Below, piece after piece: positions 1 through 8,330 of a DNA stretch of 42,941 nucleotides. The position numbers and the translations under genes were made by a program. The stretch comes from a virus: IMG/VR virus record IMGVR_UViG_3300032242_001667, positions 1 through 42,941 of that record; one strand, written 5' to 3'. Under the pieces are notes generated by a model that saw only the letters and a list, made by a program, of their open reading frames with translations, did not search any database and was not told the origin of the DNA. Position 1 is the first letter of the stretch, and each line of letters starts with the position of its first letter.

Positions 1-2
1 CC

Positions 3-1235
3 AACATATACCTAGACTCCAATAATGGTTTAGCACTAGGGTCTGCATCACAGTTTAAGGTAACGCAAGCTGGCGCACTTACAGCAACCAACGCATCCAT
101 AACAGGAAACATAACCGCCTCAGGTGGACAATTTAGTGGAAATATAAATGCAACGGGATCTATTACAGGTGGAGCAATTTATGGTGCATCAATAACTGGT
201 GGCTTGTTTAAAACATCAAATTTATCTCATAATATTTCAATTGATGGTTCAACAGATGCTATCAGATTATCAGATATTAATGGATCAGAATTAGGAAATA
301 TATTTTCTGGAAATCCAGCCCTACAAGGTTTTAGTGGATATGAAGCTTTATTTATACAAGGAGGACAAATAGATAAAAGCTTAGTGGGCACCGATCCATT
401 AATAGCATTATCTCCAAATTCACAAGCAGGTTACATCCTTTTGGGTGCAGATGGTAATTTATTTAATAATTTTATTTTAATGGATAGCTCACCAACAGTT
501 CCAGCAAATAGTTATATAAATATTGGTACACCAAATCTTAGTATTTATGGACCAACATACGCTCAGGGAACATTTGTTGCAGGTGGTGCAAGCGCATATA
601 CAGTATCATCATCAGCAAATTATGCTAAAGGTGGAGGATTTTATACAGGAGCAGCTTATATGACACAATACAATCCTACAAGTGCTACGGGAAATATTGT
701 CATAGCAGCATATTCAAATGTACTATCTACTCCAAATAGAAAATTTTATGTAAGAAGTGATGGAGCAGTTCTTGCAGATGGAGCATATAGTGGTGCAGGT
801 GCAGACTATGCTGAATATTTTGAATGGAAAGATGGTAATTTAAACAATGAAGATCGTATAGGACTTAGCGTAATTTTAGACGGAGATAAAATTAGACAAG
901 CAACTTCATCTGACAATTTAAATCAAATTATTGGAATTATTTCTCATAAACCAACCGTAATTGGAGATGCTGCTCAAGAATATTGGCAAAATAAATATTT
1001 AAAAGATGAATTTGGTAGAATTATAAATACTGCTTCAAATCCTGGAGAACTTATAGCATTAATTAATCCACAATTTAATCCAGACTTAGAATATATTCCT
1101 AGAGAAAACAGAAAAGAGTGGACACCAGTAGGATTGATGGGTAAATTGCCACTTAAAAAAGGTCAACCAGTTAATCCAAATTGGATTAAGTTAAAAGATT
1201 TATCAAACAATGTAGAGCTATGGCTAGTTAAATAA
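3..1235 (+). CDS. Tail fibre/spike protein with C-terminal peptidase G2 domain (5' truncated)
   Basis: The frame is open from the first codon in the window (position 3) and has no start, so the gene begins upstream. The first ~65 residues are short Gly/Ser/Thr/Ala-rich repeats of ITG/ASG type, as in beta-helical phage fibres. The C-terminal third carries GADYAEYFEW (about 795-828) followed by a D-R-I-G-L...LDGDKI...GIIS stretch, which I recognise as the peptidase G2 (intramolecular chaperone, autoproteolytic) domain found at the ends of tail spikes. In that family the C-terminal chaperone helps the fibre trimerise and then cleaves itself off. Likely role: receptor binding at the tail tip. Family call is by eye; the cleavage residue was not assigned. 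Confidence 0.8.
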   Translation, partial: NIYLDSNNGLALGSASQFKVTQAGALTATNASITGNITASGGQFSGNINATGSITGGAIYGASITGGLFKTSNLSHNISIDGSTDAIRLSDINGSELGNIFSGNPALQGFSGYEALFIQGGQIDKSLVGTDPLIALSPNSQAGYILLGADGNLFNNFILMDSSPTVPANSYINIGTPNLSIYGPTYAQGTFVAGGASAYTVSSSANYAKGGGFYTGAAYMTQYNPTSATGNIVIAAYSNVLSTPNRKFYVRSDGAVLADGAYSGAGADYAEYFEWKDGNLNNEDRIGLSVILDGDKIRQATSSDNLNQIIGIISHKPTVIGDAAQEYWQNKYLKDEFGRIINTASNPGELIALINPQFNPDLEYIPRENRKEWTPVGLMGKLPLKKGQPVNPNWIKLKDLSNNVELWLVK

Positions 1236-1240
1236 AAGAT

Positions 1241-1269
1241 TTGCACTATTAGAAAATAAATAGTATACT
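1241..1269 (+). promoter_or_regulatory. Sigma-70-like promoter TTGCAC-17-TATACT
   Basis: TTGCAC (1241-1246), a 17-bp spacer and TATACT (1264-1269) lie in the short gap after the fibre gene. It would drive the gene at 1295 and the overlapping genes after it. Confidence 0.65.
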
Positions 1270-1294
1270 TACATAGACAAATAAAGGAGATATA

Positions 1295-1510
1295 ATGTCA
1301 GAACAGACTATTCAGTCACAATTTCAAAATGACCCCACACTAGAATTGCTAGTGCAGGAACTACAAAATCGTATTGGGCAGATTACAAGCCAGTATGAAA
1401 CACAGTTAGCCGTACTTAAAGCACAGGCTACACAAGAAATTCAGGCTCGTGAACAGCGTATTCAGGAACTACAGGGAGCACTTGTAGATGCTCAGAAGGC
1501 AAAGAGTTAA
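1295..1510 (+). CDS. Small coiled-coil protein (71 aa)
   Basis: ATG preceded by AAAGGAGAT at good spacing. Residues ~15-70 are Gln/Glu/Leu/Ala rich with heptad-like spacing, predicting a long coiled coil and little else. It lies between the tail fibre and further tail-like genes, behind its own promoter. Function is unknown; a fibre-associated or assembly factor is possible. The 3' end overlaps the next gene by 23 nt in another frame. Confidence 0.75.
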   Translation: MSEQTIQSQFQNDPTLELLVQELQNRIGQITSQYETQLAVLKAQATQEIQAREQRIQELQGALVDAQKAKS

Positions 1511-1877
1511 TTATACTCCCCGTGTTCCTAGCGGAATGATAGCCAAAACAGAAAAAGGATATTTTTATGTTAAAGGCGAAAAAAGATTTAGATTCATATC
1601 TGATAGAGCGAGGGACTCGTGGAGACTTCGTACAGCTGAAACATCTGAATTAGCAATGTCTAATTATAAAATTGTAGGTATTGTTGGATTTAGAGACGGG
1701 ACTTTGATAAAAGATATATCTAATGGTAAAATATATCTTATAGTAGATAATAAAAAAAATCTAGTCGTTGATCCAGATGATTTAAAAGCATTGGGTTTTA
1801 CTAAGAATGATATAGTTCTTGTAAGTAAAAAAGAGGCGGATTTTCAAAAAGAAGGAGAAACACTAAATGCCAGATAA
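1488..1877 (+). CDS. Putative tail-associated protein (129 aa)
   Basis: Starts at ATG 1488 inside the end of the previous gene, with AGGGAG about 11 nt upstream; ATG 1536 is an alternative. The second half reads as a beta-rich module: ISNGKIYLIVDNKK, then a DPDDLKALGF segment and LVSKKEAD. This resembles short repeat modules (GK-Y-L-V...K-R...LG...V-S-E) seen in actinophage tail and cell-wall-associated proteins. The last 11 nt overlap the next gene. Tail role is inferred from neighbours. Confidence 0.65.
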   Translation: MLRRQRVNYTPRVPSGMIAKTEKGYFYVKGEKRFRFISDRARDSWRLRTAETSELAMSNYKIVGIVGFRDGTLIKDISNGKIYLIVDNKKNLVVDPDDLKALGFTKNDIVLVSKKEADFQKEGETLNAR

Positions 1878-2289
1878 CTTTACGCTTGACGCAAGCGATA
1901 TGAATAATATTCAACTTGACATAGCTAATATTAAATCGGAATTAGCTGCACAAAACTTTTTTTTCGACAGTACTCAAGGAATGCAATTAATTGCTGGAAA
2001 TGGTAATTCTGGTCTTCAAATTTATGCTGGAAAGCATACGGTAAATATGCAAAGTAGTACCGAAAAAGTAACAATAAATTTTCCTAATTCAATGACCAAT
2101 ACCCCGATTGTAATTGTAGATCACAATGCATCAAGTGCTAAACCTTCACAATACGGAATTATTCATAGTTTAACAATCAATGCTGGTTCAGTAGATATAT
2201 ATTTACAAGCCTTAAATAATGCATCTAAAATAAAACCTACAAATAAAGTTGGTGTCAATTTACAAATTATTGCTATCGGATATGCATAA
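1867..2289 (+). CDS. Putative fibre protein with H-type lectin-like fold (140 aa)
   Basis: ATG 1867 with AGAAGGAG just upstream. The N-terminal ~35 residues look helical (NIQLDIANIKSELA), a possible trimerisation coiled coil. The C-terminal ~80 residues are beta-rich: VTINFPNSMTNTPIVIV, a middle loop, then VDIYLQAL and a final LQIIAIGYA. This layout resembles H-type lectin domains (paired beta strands, a T-P-x-V strand, terminal IAIG), which bind sugars in phage fibres. By-eye resemblance only. It may bind the host surface glycan together with the upstream fibre. Confidence 0.6.
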   Translation: MPDNFTLDASDMNNIQLDIANIKSELAAQNFFFDSTQGMQLIAGNGNSGLQIYAGKHTVNMQSSTEKVTINFPNSMTNTPIVIVDHNASSAKPSQYGIIHSLTINAGSVDIYLQALNNASKIKPTNKVGVNLQIIAIGYA

Positions 2290-2557
2290 TTATAAGATAA
2301 TAAAATCTTGGGCAAAACGAGAAACAAAGATAGCAAAAGAAGGATATGTATTAGTAAAAGTTCCAGAACATCCTAAAAATTTTGGCGGGTGGTATTATGA
2401 ACACAGACTTGTTTTAGAAAAAACACTTGACAGAATATTAGAAGTATGGGAAACTATACATCATATAAATGAAAATAAGCAAGACAATAGAATAGAAAAT
2501 TTATTTCTATGTACAAGAGAGCAACATAGTAAAGCTCACAAACAGAAAGTAATATAA
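2282..2557 (+). CDS. HNH endonuclease
   Basis: I start it at ATG 2282, overlapping the previous stop by 8 nt. Product 91 aa with a Y-Y-E-H-R segment (~38-42) and a TIHHINENKQDNRIENL core: H60-H61, N69 and N73 match HNH_3-type nucleases of free-standing homing enzymes. There is no partner zinc ribbon or fused DNA-binding domain, so this is a minimal nuclease. It sits between tail genes and a phosphoesterase, a usual site for homing HNH genes in phages. Confidence 0.8.
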   Translation: MHNYKIIKSWAKRETKIAKEGYVLVKVPEHPKNFGGWYYEHRLVLEKTLDRILEVWETIHHINENKQDNRIENLFLCTREQHSKAHKQKVI

Positions 2558-3367
2558 ATGACAAACGATCTTAAGTGGATGATATCGTCTGACCAACAAT
2601 TCCCTTATCAGGATGATAAGATGATTGAATTGTGGTTTAAGGTTATGAAGTGGTTTAAGCCAGATGTAGTAGATTATCTAGGCGACACAGACGACCAGGC
2701 TTGTTATAGCAAATACTCAGACGGTAGATCTGCAGAATTCCTTAAAATGTATAAGGATAATAATGGAGACCAAATTGTTCCATTGATGGAGCATGAGGCA
2801 AAGTTAGCAAGAGAGTTTTATACTCAAACTCGCAAGGTTGCAAAAAAAGCCCAATTGTTTTCTGCACTAGGAAATCATGATATCCGTATCTTTGATTACA
2901 TTGATGCAAAACTTCCAGAACATATTGGGGTGGTGACTCCAGAAACTTTATGGGGTCTGGATTCTTTGGGATATGACTATATCTATTACAATGAACCACC
3001 AAAATTACGATTTGGAGATATCCATGTTCATCATGGAAATGCCATTTCACAAAATGCAGGTGAGTCAGTTCGTAAAGATGTAGATAACTTTGGGGTATCA
3101 CTAATTCGTGGTCACTCCCATCGTGCAGGTGTGTATTTCAATACATACGAATTAAGAAATGGCGGGAAAGGTGAAACACTTCGTGGCTACGAAATTGGTC
3201 ATATGTGTGATGAAAAAAGTTCAGGTATGATGTATACTAACAATCACAATTGGCAAAAAGCATTTGCTATTGCTCATATTGAAAATGGTATATATCCACA
3301 TATCCAACTAATTCATGTATCACCTGATTATACCTGCTTTATAGACGGAAAAAAGTTTTCTGTCTAA
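2558..3367 (+). CDS. Metallophosphoesterase (calcineurin-like)
   Basis: 269 aa, ATG directly after the HNH stop. The metal-site motifs appear in order: D12-x-Q14 (D-x-H in most relatives, so the His is replaced), GD at 42-43 within LGDTDD, GNHD at 105-108, HHGN, then GHSHR. This is the calcineurin-like metallophosphoesterase fold, which hydrolyses phosphoesters with two metal ions. Substrate cannot be read; phage relatives include nucleotide, DNA 3'-end and RNA ligand phosphatases. It stands alone between HNH and the holin candidate. Confidence 0.85.
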   Translation: MTNDLKWMISSDQQFPYQDDKMIELWFKVMKWFKPDVVDYLGDTDDQACYSKYSDGRSAEFLKMYKDNNGDQIVPLMEHEAKLAREFYTQTRKVAKKAQLFSALGNHDIRIFDYIDAKLPEHIGVVTPETLWGLDSLGYDYIYYNEPPKLRFGDIHVHHGNAISQNAGESVRKDVDNFGVSLIRGHSHRAGVYFNTYELRNGGKGETLRGYEIGHMCDEKSSGMMYTNNHNWQKAFAIAHIENGIYPHIQLIHVSPDYTCFIDGKKFSV

Positions 3368-3384
3368 CTAACAAAGGAGAAAAA

Positions 3385-3699
3385 ATGAGTCTAACAACAA
3401 CTCAGACACATTCACTGCTTTTTGCAGTATTGGGACTAGCAGTAGTTCTAGTGACATCATTGGTAAAGACAATTAATCTTACACCAAAGCAGTCACACTT
3501 TATTTCAGTAGTACTTAGTATTGCAACAGGTGCAGTAAGTTCTTATTTCCAGAAAAATGGAAGTGCAGACCTTGTGAGCATCGCTAAGAACTCAACCACT
3601 ATTTATGCAGCATCACAACTTATTTACGGATTTGCTCTACAGAATACATCTGTAGATGCCTGGTTGACCAAGTTCAACTTGCTCCCCGCAAAGAATTAA
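3385..3699 (+). CDS. Holin-like small membrane protein (104 aa)
   Basis: AAAGGAG lies at ideal distance before ATG 3385. Two clear hydrophobic segments (about 9-28 and 38-58) and a weaker one (70-88) fit a holin or holin-like pore protein. The lysin candidate (M23 peptidase) is far away at 26.8 kb, so the holin call rests on size, topology and position after tail genes. A second small membrane protein at 27898 is the competing candidate. Confidence 0.6.
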   Translation: MSLTTTQTHSLLFAVLGLAVVLVTSLVKTINLTPKQSHFISVVLSIATGAVSSYFQKNGSADLVSIAKNSTTIYAASQLIYGFALQNTSVDAWLTKFNLLPAKN

Positions 3700-3885
3700 T
3701 TGTTTTGTAAATCTTGTAGTGGAAGAGTATTTATAGACAGAGTTTTCTCACAAAGACTAAGACTTGAATTGTTTTGTATTTGTTGCGGAAAACGCTGGAT
3801 GATCAAGAAAGACGGGAATAGTTTCGGACAATGGTTAATGGAAAAAGAAAAAAAACTAGGGATAAAATCTTATATTTTTACTTAG
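3700..3885 (+). CDS. Zinc-ribbon protein (61 aa), TTG start
   Basis: Begins with TTG immediately after the previous TAA. C3-x2-C6 near the start and C-x2-C (~26-29) in a FCICCGKRW segment make a four-cysteine zinc site. Its end overlaps the next gene by 55 nt in another frame. A role as a regulator or DNA/RNA-binding accessory is only inference; the start codon is uncertain. Confidence 0.6.
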   Translation: MFCKSCSGRVFIDRVFSQRLRLELFCICCGKRWMIKKDGNSFGQWLMEKEKKLGIKSYIFT

Positions 3886-4346
3886 ATGGCAAATTATATA
3901 AAGCCCTGCACAAAAATCGTGCAGAAGACATTATCATTGTATGGGACTATGAGCAGGAAAAGCGTGTAGCCTATTCATTAACAAATGTTCAAAAAAATAG
4001 GACACACGCTTATTCTGTTTCTCAAGCAGCAAAGATGTTAAATAGAAGCGTTGACACGATAAAAAGACATTGGCGGTCAGGAGAAATAAGAAAGCCAAAA
4101 CAGACATACTCTCTAGATGGACAAAAAAGACCAAATAAATATTTCTTTAGTGAAGAAGATCTAAGAGAAATGCAAGAATTTTTTAAGACAGTACACAGAG
4201 GTAGACCAAGAAAAGATGGTCTTATTACACCAAGTAATATCCCTAGCATAGCAGAACTTGAAGCTTTGATGAGAAATGAAAAAGTTTTATATGCTAAAAA
4301 TGAAGAGGGCGAATTTGTCCCAGTATGGAAACAACCAGAGTGGTAA
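3831..4346 (+). CDS. DNA-binding protein with excisionase/MerR-like HTH (171 aa)
   Basis: Residues ~62-90 read YSVSQAAKMLNRSVDTIKRH followed by W-R-S-G-E-I, the winged-helix pattern of excisionase-like HTH_17 domains, ending in a basic Arg/Lys-rich stretch (HRGRPRKDG). The N-terminal 60 residues form a separate small beta-rich domain. Likely a transcription or recombination regulator. It overlaps its zinc-ribbon neighbour upstream. No integrase lies in the window, so an excision role has no local support. Confidence 0.75.
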   Translation: MVNGKRKKTRDKILYFYLDGKLYKALHKNRAEDIIIVWDYEQEKRVAYSLTNVQKNRTHAYSVSQAAKMLNRSVDTIKRHWRSGEIRKPKQTYSLDGQKRPNKYFFSEEDLREMQEFFKTVHRGRPRKDGLITPSNIPSIAELEALMRNEKVLYAKNEEGEFVPVWKQPEW

Positions 4347-4347
4347 A

Positions 4348-4566
4348 ATGAATGTTGAAAAAAAGCCATCACTTCTTCTAGAATTATCTATTAAAATTCT
4401 AGAAAAGAGTTATAAGATTGCTAAGAAAAAAGATGATTTAGAAAATATGCTTGCCATATCAGACCGACTTATGTTATTATATGGTGTGTTAGAAGAAACC
4501 AAAGACGGGAAAAAAGAAAAACGATTTGGTTTTAATATTTTAGATACAGGGGATGAAGATGAGTAG
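4348..4566 (+). CDS. Hypothetical protein (72 aa), helical
   Basis: I choose ATG 4348, just after the upstream stop, over an in-frame ATG at 4276 that would overlap the HTH gene by 71 nt. The product is helical and Lys/Glu/Leu-rich (two long helices, ~8-50), with a short tail ending in GDEDE. No family recognised. It is the first of several small genes leading to the helicase. Confidence 0.6.
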   Translation: MNVEKKPSLLLELSIKILEKSYKIAKKKDDLENMLAISDRLMLLYGVLEETKDGKKEKRFGFNILDTGDEDE

Positions 4567-4768
4567 CACAAGTGTAAAGGTTGAATTGCAGTATGTACGC
4601 AATTTAGGAAATTACGAAAGTATTCGTATTTCTTTAGGTGTAGAAGATTTTGTCCGTCAGGGAGAAAACACCAATGAAGCAACAGATAGAGTTTATGAAT
4701 TTGTTGAAAATAAATTAATTGAAAAAATGACGGAAATTGAAGAAGAGCTAAAGGCTAATAAAAGATAA
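4559..4768 (+). CDS. Hypothetical protein (69 aa), conserved-looking
   Basis: ATG 4559 is preferred because AGGGG (4548-4552) stands 6 nt upstream; ATG 4553 is too close to it. The VELQYVRNLGNYESIRISL segment followed by an E-A-T-D-R-V-Y helix looks like a compact alpha/beta domain common in phage replication modules, but I cannot name it. It overlaps both neighbours (8 nt upstream, 1 nt downstream), pointing to translational coupling with the helicase group. Confidence 0.65.
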   Translation: MSSTSVKVELQYVRNLGNYESIRISLGVEDFVRQGENTNEATDRVYEFVENKLIEKMTEIEEELKANKR

Positions 4769-5094
4769 TGACTAAAGACTCAGCTAAACTTGCTCACGCA
4801 TTAGTGACCAAGTACACAAACCTGTTTGAACTTAAGTATGGTCGCAAACCCACTATGAATCGTTATAGAGAAAAATGGGCAATGCAAGATGTAATTGATA
4901 GTGTCGGATATGACAGGGCTGTAGAAATTTTAGATTATTATTTTCAAATATCTAAGTCAGGTCATCCACTTGCATGGTTTTACAATAACTTTGACAAGAT
5001 CGATGAAAGTATGTTAAAGTTGCAAGAAGATAAAAATCGCCGAGCAAAACTGCTTGAGCAAACAAAAAGAATGGTAGAAGAAAATGAACAGTGA
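4768..5094 (+). CDS. Hypothetical protein, helicase-loader candidate (108 aa)
   Basis: All-helical, basic N-terminal half (KYGRKPTMNRYREKW) and charged C-terminal coiled coil (ESMLKLQEDKNRRAKLLEQ). It sits directly before and overlaps (11 nt) the DnaB-like helicase, the usual place for a phage helicase loader. The sequence shows no ATPase motif, so it would be an ATP-independent loader like T4 gp59. This is inference from position and helical content. Confidence 0.6.
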   Translation: MTKDSAKLAHALVTKYTNLFELKYGRKPTMNRYREKWAMQDVIDSVGYDRAVEILDYYFQISKSGHPLAWFYNNFDKIDESMLKLQEDKNRRAKLLEQTKRMVEENEQ

Positions 5095-6310
5095 AGCAGA
5101 ATTAATTTCATCAATATGTCAGACTAAAGATATTTCTACTGTGCTTGCAGAAAATGTAGACGACATTTTTGTATCCCATAAAGATGTTTGGAATGGACTT
5201 AAAGCATACTACAACAAGTTTCGTGCTGTTCCAGATGCAGAAGTATTGAAAGAAAAATTTCAAGATTTTGAACCAGTAGTTGTTAAGGGAGAAACTGCTT
5301 ACTATTTGGATAAGGCAAAAAATGATTACCTGACAGCACAAGTACGCAACATGCTACTAAGTTCTGGAACAAGTTTAAAAACAAATGCTGCATCAAGAGT
5401 TATTTCAGATTTGCAGTCAGAAATTACTAAGTTATCTCGCTTAACTACAAATGTGCGAGATGTAGATATCACAGATTATGAATCTGCAGAGCAACATATT
5501 AAATCAGTCCGTGACCGATCTGCCGAAATGGGCGGAGCACCAGGAATTTTAACTGGCTTTAAAGCAATTGATTATGCCTATCCAACAGGTATGGCTCCAG
5601 GTCACTTAATTGTTATGATTGGTTGGGCTGGTCGTGGTAAAACATGGATGAGTTCTTATCTTGCTTGTAAAGCATGGGAGCAGGGATTTAAACCAATGAT
5701 TGTGTCACTTGAGATGACTCCAGAAAATATGCGTGACCGTATCTACACAATGTTAGGTTCTGGTTTATTTAAAGCATCAGATTTTTCCAAAGGTAATATC
5801 AATCTAGATGACTTTGGAAGTTGGGCTAAGAAAAAATTTGATAATACAAATGGATTTATTCTTGTATCAAACGAGGGTACAGGTCAGGTAACTCCATCTA
5901 CAATTCAAGCTAAAATTGACCAGCATAAGCCAGATATCGTAATTTTAGATTATCATCAATTGTTTTCAGATTCCAATAACTCAAAAGCACCCACAGAGCG
6001 TAATATGAATATTTCTCGTGAGTTTAAGAATTTGGCGGTACGAAATAACATACCAGTTATTGATATTACCGCAGCAACAATGGATGATATTTCAAATCAG
6101 GATAGCCCACCATTGCTATCACAGGTGGCATGGTCAAAAGCAATTGAATACGATGCAGATATGGCTATGGCTGTGCATCGTACACCAGATACAAATATTA
6201 TTGAAGTTGTAAGTCGTAAAAATCGTCACGGTACAGAGTTTGACTTTTTCCTAGATTGGGATATTAATCGTGGAATTGTCAAAGAACTTTACGAAAATCC
6301 TTTAGATTAA
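5084..6310 (+). CDS. Replicative DNA helicase, DnaB/gp41-like
   Basis: 408 aa. Walker A GWAGRGKT at residues 180-187 inside a RecA-type ATPase, Walker B IVILDY with Asp near 289, then an NISREFKNLAVRNNIPVID stretch typical of DnaB family motif H3. The N-terminal ~120 residues are helical and short compared with bacterial DnaB (~450-470 aa). It should unwind the fork ahead of the polymerase and contact the primase encoded next but one. It overlaps the loader candidate. Confidence 0.9.
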   Translation: MNSEAELISSICQTKDISTVLAENVDDIFVSHKDVWNGLKAYYNKFRAVPDAEVLKEKFQDFEPVVVKGETAYYLDKAKNDYLTAQVRNMLLSSGTSLKTNAASRVISDLQSEITKLSRLTTNVRDVDITDYESAEQHIKSVRDRSAEMGGAPGILTGFKAIDYAYPTGMAPGHLIVMIGWAGRGKTWMSSYLACKAWEQGFKPMIVSLEMTPENMRDRIYTMLGSGLFKASDFSKGNINLDDFGSWAKKKFDNTNGFILVSNEGTGQVTPSTIQAKIDQHKPDIVILDYHQLFSDSNNSKAPTERNMNISREFKNLAVRNNIPVIDITAATMDDISNQDSPPLLSQVAWSKAIEYDADMAMAVHRTPDTNIIEVVSRKNRHGTEFDFFLDWDINRGIVKELYENPLD

Positions 6311-6332
6311 TTTATGTAAATCCCTTACTTTC

Positions 6333-6341
6333 TGATAAAAT
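6333..6341 (+). promoter_or_regulatory. Possible extended -10 promoter (TGA TAAAAT)
   Basis: TGATAAAAT at 6333-6341 in the gap after the helicase; no good -35 hexamer. It could give the gene at 6366 its own transcript. Confidence 0.3.
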
Positions 6342-6365
6342 ATTAGAAAGATCAAGGGAAATAAA

Positions 6366-6644
6366 ATGTTAAAACGGAATATTAAACCATTTTGGATAAA
6401 CGGGGTGATTAAGAATGATTCAGACATCATTAGGTTACGAGAGATGTATGAACGCTTACTCACAGACGAAATGCGTTCAAAAGGGTATGTTCCAGTATTA
6501 GACCTTGACATACAATTTTCTTTAAGATATAATTCAGATAAAGATGAATACGGTTTCAATCTTGAACTATATGGAGTATTTGTCGGTAAGAGAAAAGCTT
6601 GGGAACTAGAAGGTTTCTCAGGTCAAAATTTTATTCCTAGATAG
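6366..6644 (+). CDS. Hypothetical protein (92 aa)
   Basis: ATG 6366 with AAGGGAA upstream. Mixed alpha/beta: a helix rich in Arg/Glu (IIRLREMYERLL), then beta strands (YVPVLDLDIQFSLRY, YGFNLELYGVFVG). It lies between helicase and primase, so a replication-linked role is plausible, but no known motif is visible. Confidence 0.65.
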   Translation: MLKRNIKPFWINGVIKNDSDIIRLREMYERLLTDEMRSKGYVPVLDLDIQFSLRYNSDKDEYGFNLELYGVFVGKRKAWELEGFSGQNFIPR

Positions 6645-6650
6645 GTAAAA

Positions 6651-7607
6651 ATGACAGAAAGTTATACTAAGTCGGATATCCGAACTATTTTGCATGCCCT
6701 TAATTTAAAAATTGAGGGCACTACAGGAGGGCACTTCTTATGCCTATGTCCATTTCATTCTAATATGAACACCCCATCATTTGAAGTAGATTTTACAAAA
6801 GGCTTATATTTTTGTTTTAATCCATCTTGTGGGGCAAGGGGTACATTAAATGATTTAGTCAAAGAGACTACCCATAGAAATGATTTTGAGGCTATACGCT
6901 TTATTTTGGCTCATAAAGGCTCTACAAGCAATATTTCAGACGATTTGTCAGAGATACTAGATGAGAAACCAGACTTTGTGGAATTCCCCTCAGATACCCT
7001 TCAGAGGCTCTCAGAAGCCCTGTGGCAAAATAAACGTGCAAGGGGGTACTTTTTATCCAGGGGAATTAATGAAGACTCTATGAGAACCTTTAATTTAGGA
7101 TACTCTGAAAACCAAGATATGGTTACAGTTCCCCTAACAGCCCCAGATGGACTTTCTGTAGGAATTATTGGGCGATCTATTGAAGACAAGCGTTTTAAGA
7201 ATAGTCAGGATTTACCACGAAATAAAACTTTATTTAATCTTAGTTCTGCCAAGAAATATGGCGGTAAGATAATTGTTTGCGAATCATCATTTGATGCAAT
7301 TCTTATTGCACAGGCGGGATTTCCAAATGTTGTAGCAACATTAGGTGCACATCTATCTAGAGAACAAGTTCAATTATTAAATAGATATTCATCTACCATT
7401 ATTATTATGACAGATAATGATGAAGCAGGTCGTAAATTAGGCAATAATATTGCTGAAAAATTAAATAATAAAAATCTCTTGTGGAGTTCGTATAATTATG
7501 GTATGATATATCCACATGATGCAAAAGATGCAGGGGAATTAACTCCAGAAGAAATTCGACAATGCATCATCAATGCAGTTCCGCATTACGAATACGCATT
7601 GGTATAA
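6651..7607 (+). CDS. DNA primase, DnaG-like (CHC2 zinc finger + Toprim)
   Basis: 318 aa. N-terminal CHC2 zinc finger with C33, H36, C55 and C60. Toprim domain from ~200: E211 (VCESSFDA), D255 and D257 (MTDNDEAG) are the metal-binding acids. It is about half the length of bacterial DnaG (~580-600 aa) and lacks the C-terminal helicase-interaction domain, so coupling to the helicase must work differently. It makes RNA primers for the phage fork. Confidence 0.92.
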   Translation: MTESYTKSDIRTILHALNLKIEGTTGGHFLCLCPFHSNMNTPSFEVDFTKGLYFCFNPSCGARGTLNDLVKETTHRNDFEAIRFILAHKGSTSNISDDLSEILDEKPDFVEFPSDTLQRLSEALWQNKRARGYFLSRGINEDSMRTFNLGYSENQDMVTVPLTAPDGLSVGIIGRSIEDKRFKNSQDLPRNKTLFNLSSAKKYGGKIIVCESSFDAILIAQAGFPNVVATLGAHLSREQVQLLNRYSSTIIIMTDNDEAGRKLGNNIAEKLNNKNLLWSSYNYGMIYPHDAKDAGELTPEEIRQCIINAVPHYEYALV

Positions 7608-7656
7608 CAAAAAACACAGGGCAAAATATAGCCCATTACATTTAGGAGAATATATT

Positions 7657-8322
7657 ATGGGACTCGTAAAAGGTCTAACAGCACTAAACCAGGCTTTGGA
7701 TAAGCCTACATCACATTCAGAAACACAAAAGGGTCGTTGGCTAAAGCTCAACGATGGTCAGAGCGTAAAGATTCGCTTCCTACAGGAACTTGACCCAGAT
7801 TCACCAGAATACAAAGAAAAAGCAGGTCTAGGTTTTATTGCCGTTGAGCATACAAACCCTGCCGACTATCGCCGTAAGGCTCTTTGTAGCATTGAAGATC
7901 AGGGTCGTTGCTTTGGTTGCGAAATGCACCGCCGTGACCCAAAGGCTGGATGGAAAGGCAAGAGCCGTCTTTACATTAACATCCTTGTTGACGATGGTTC
8001 TGAAGAGCCATATGTTGCAATCTTTTCACAGGGTTCAGGCGCAAAGTCTGCAACTCCAGAAATTATTCAGTACGCAGGAGAAACAGGTAGCATTTCTAAT
8101 GTTGTCTGGCGTTTGAAGCGTACAGGTGAAAAGACTGAGACAAGTTATAGCATTATTCCGTTGCCAACAGCACAAACAGAAGAAATTGATTTTGATAAGT
8201 ATGAACTACTGGATCTTGAAAAGGTCGCTGTTCGTGACGTATCATACGCCGAGCAGGAAGATTTTTATCTTGGTCGCTCCTCTGAAGAAAGTGCTACCAC
8301 TACATCATCAGTTGAGTGGTAA
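7657..8322 (+). CDS. Single-stranded DNA-binding protein, T4 gp32-like
   Basis: Start set at ATG 7657 behind TTAGGAG; an upstream in-frame ATG at 7573 lies inside the primase gene and lacks a site. 221 aa. Residues H65, C77, C85 and C88 have nearly the spacing of the zinc ligands of T4 gp32 (H64, C77, C87, C90), in an Arg-rich OB-fold-like region. A Ser/Thr/Glu tail ends in VEW, like acidic SSB tails that recruit partners. It should coat ssDNA for replication and for the RecA-like protein. Codons here favour CGT/CGC more than the neighbours, suggesting high expression. Confidence 0.8.
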   Translation: MGLVKGLTALNQALDKPTSHSETQKGRWLKLNDGQSVKIRFLQELDPDSPEYKEKAGLGFIAVEHTNPADYRRKALCSIEDQGRCFGCEMHRRDPKAGWKGKSRLYINILVDDGSEEPYVAIFSQGSGAKSATPEIIQYAGETGSISNVVWRLKRTGEKTETSYSIIPLPTAQTEEIDFDKYELLDLEKVAVRDVSYAEQEDFYLGRSSEESATTTSSVEW

Positions 8323-8330
8323 TATTTTCA

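Noticed and set aside
2742-3101. Leftward frame of 119 codons opposite the phosphoesterase
   Set aside because: It is antisense to a gene with clear catalytic motifs and lacks a ribosome site.
3831-4346. Excisionase-type HTH as evidence of a temperate phage
   Set aside because: No integrase, attachment site or immunity repressor is visible in this window; the HTH type is also common in lytic-phage regulators.
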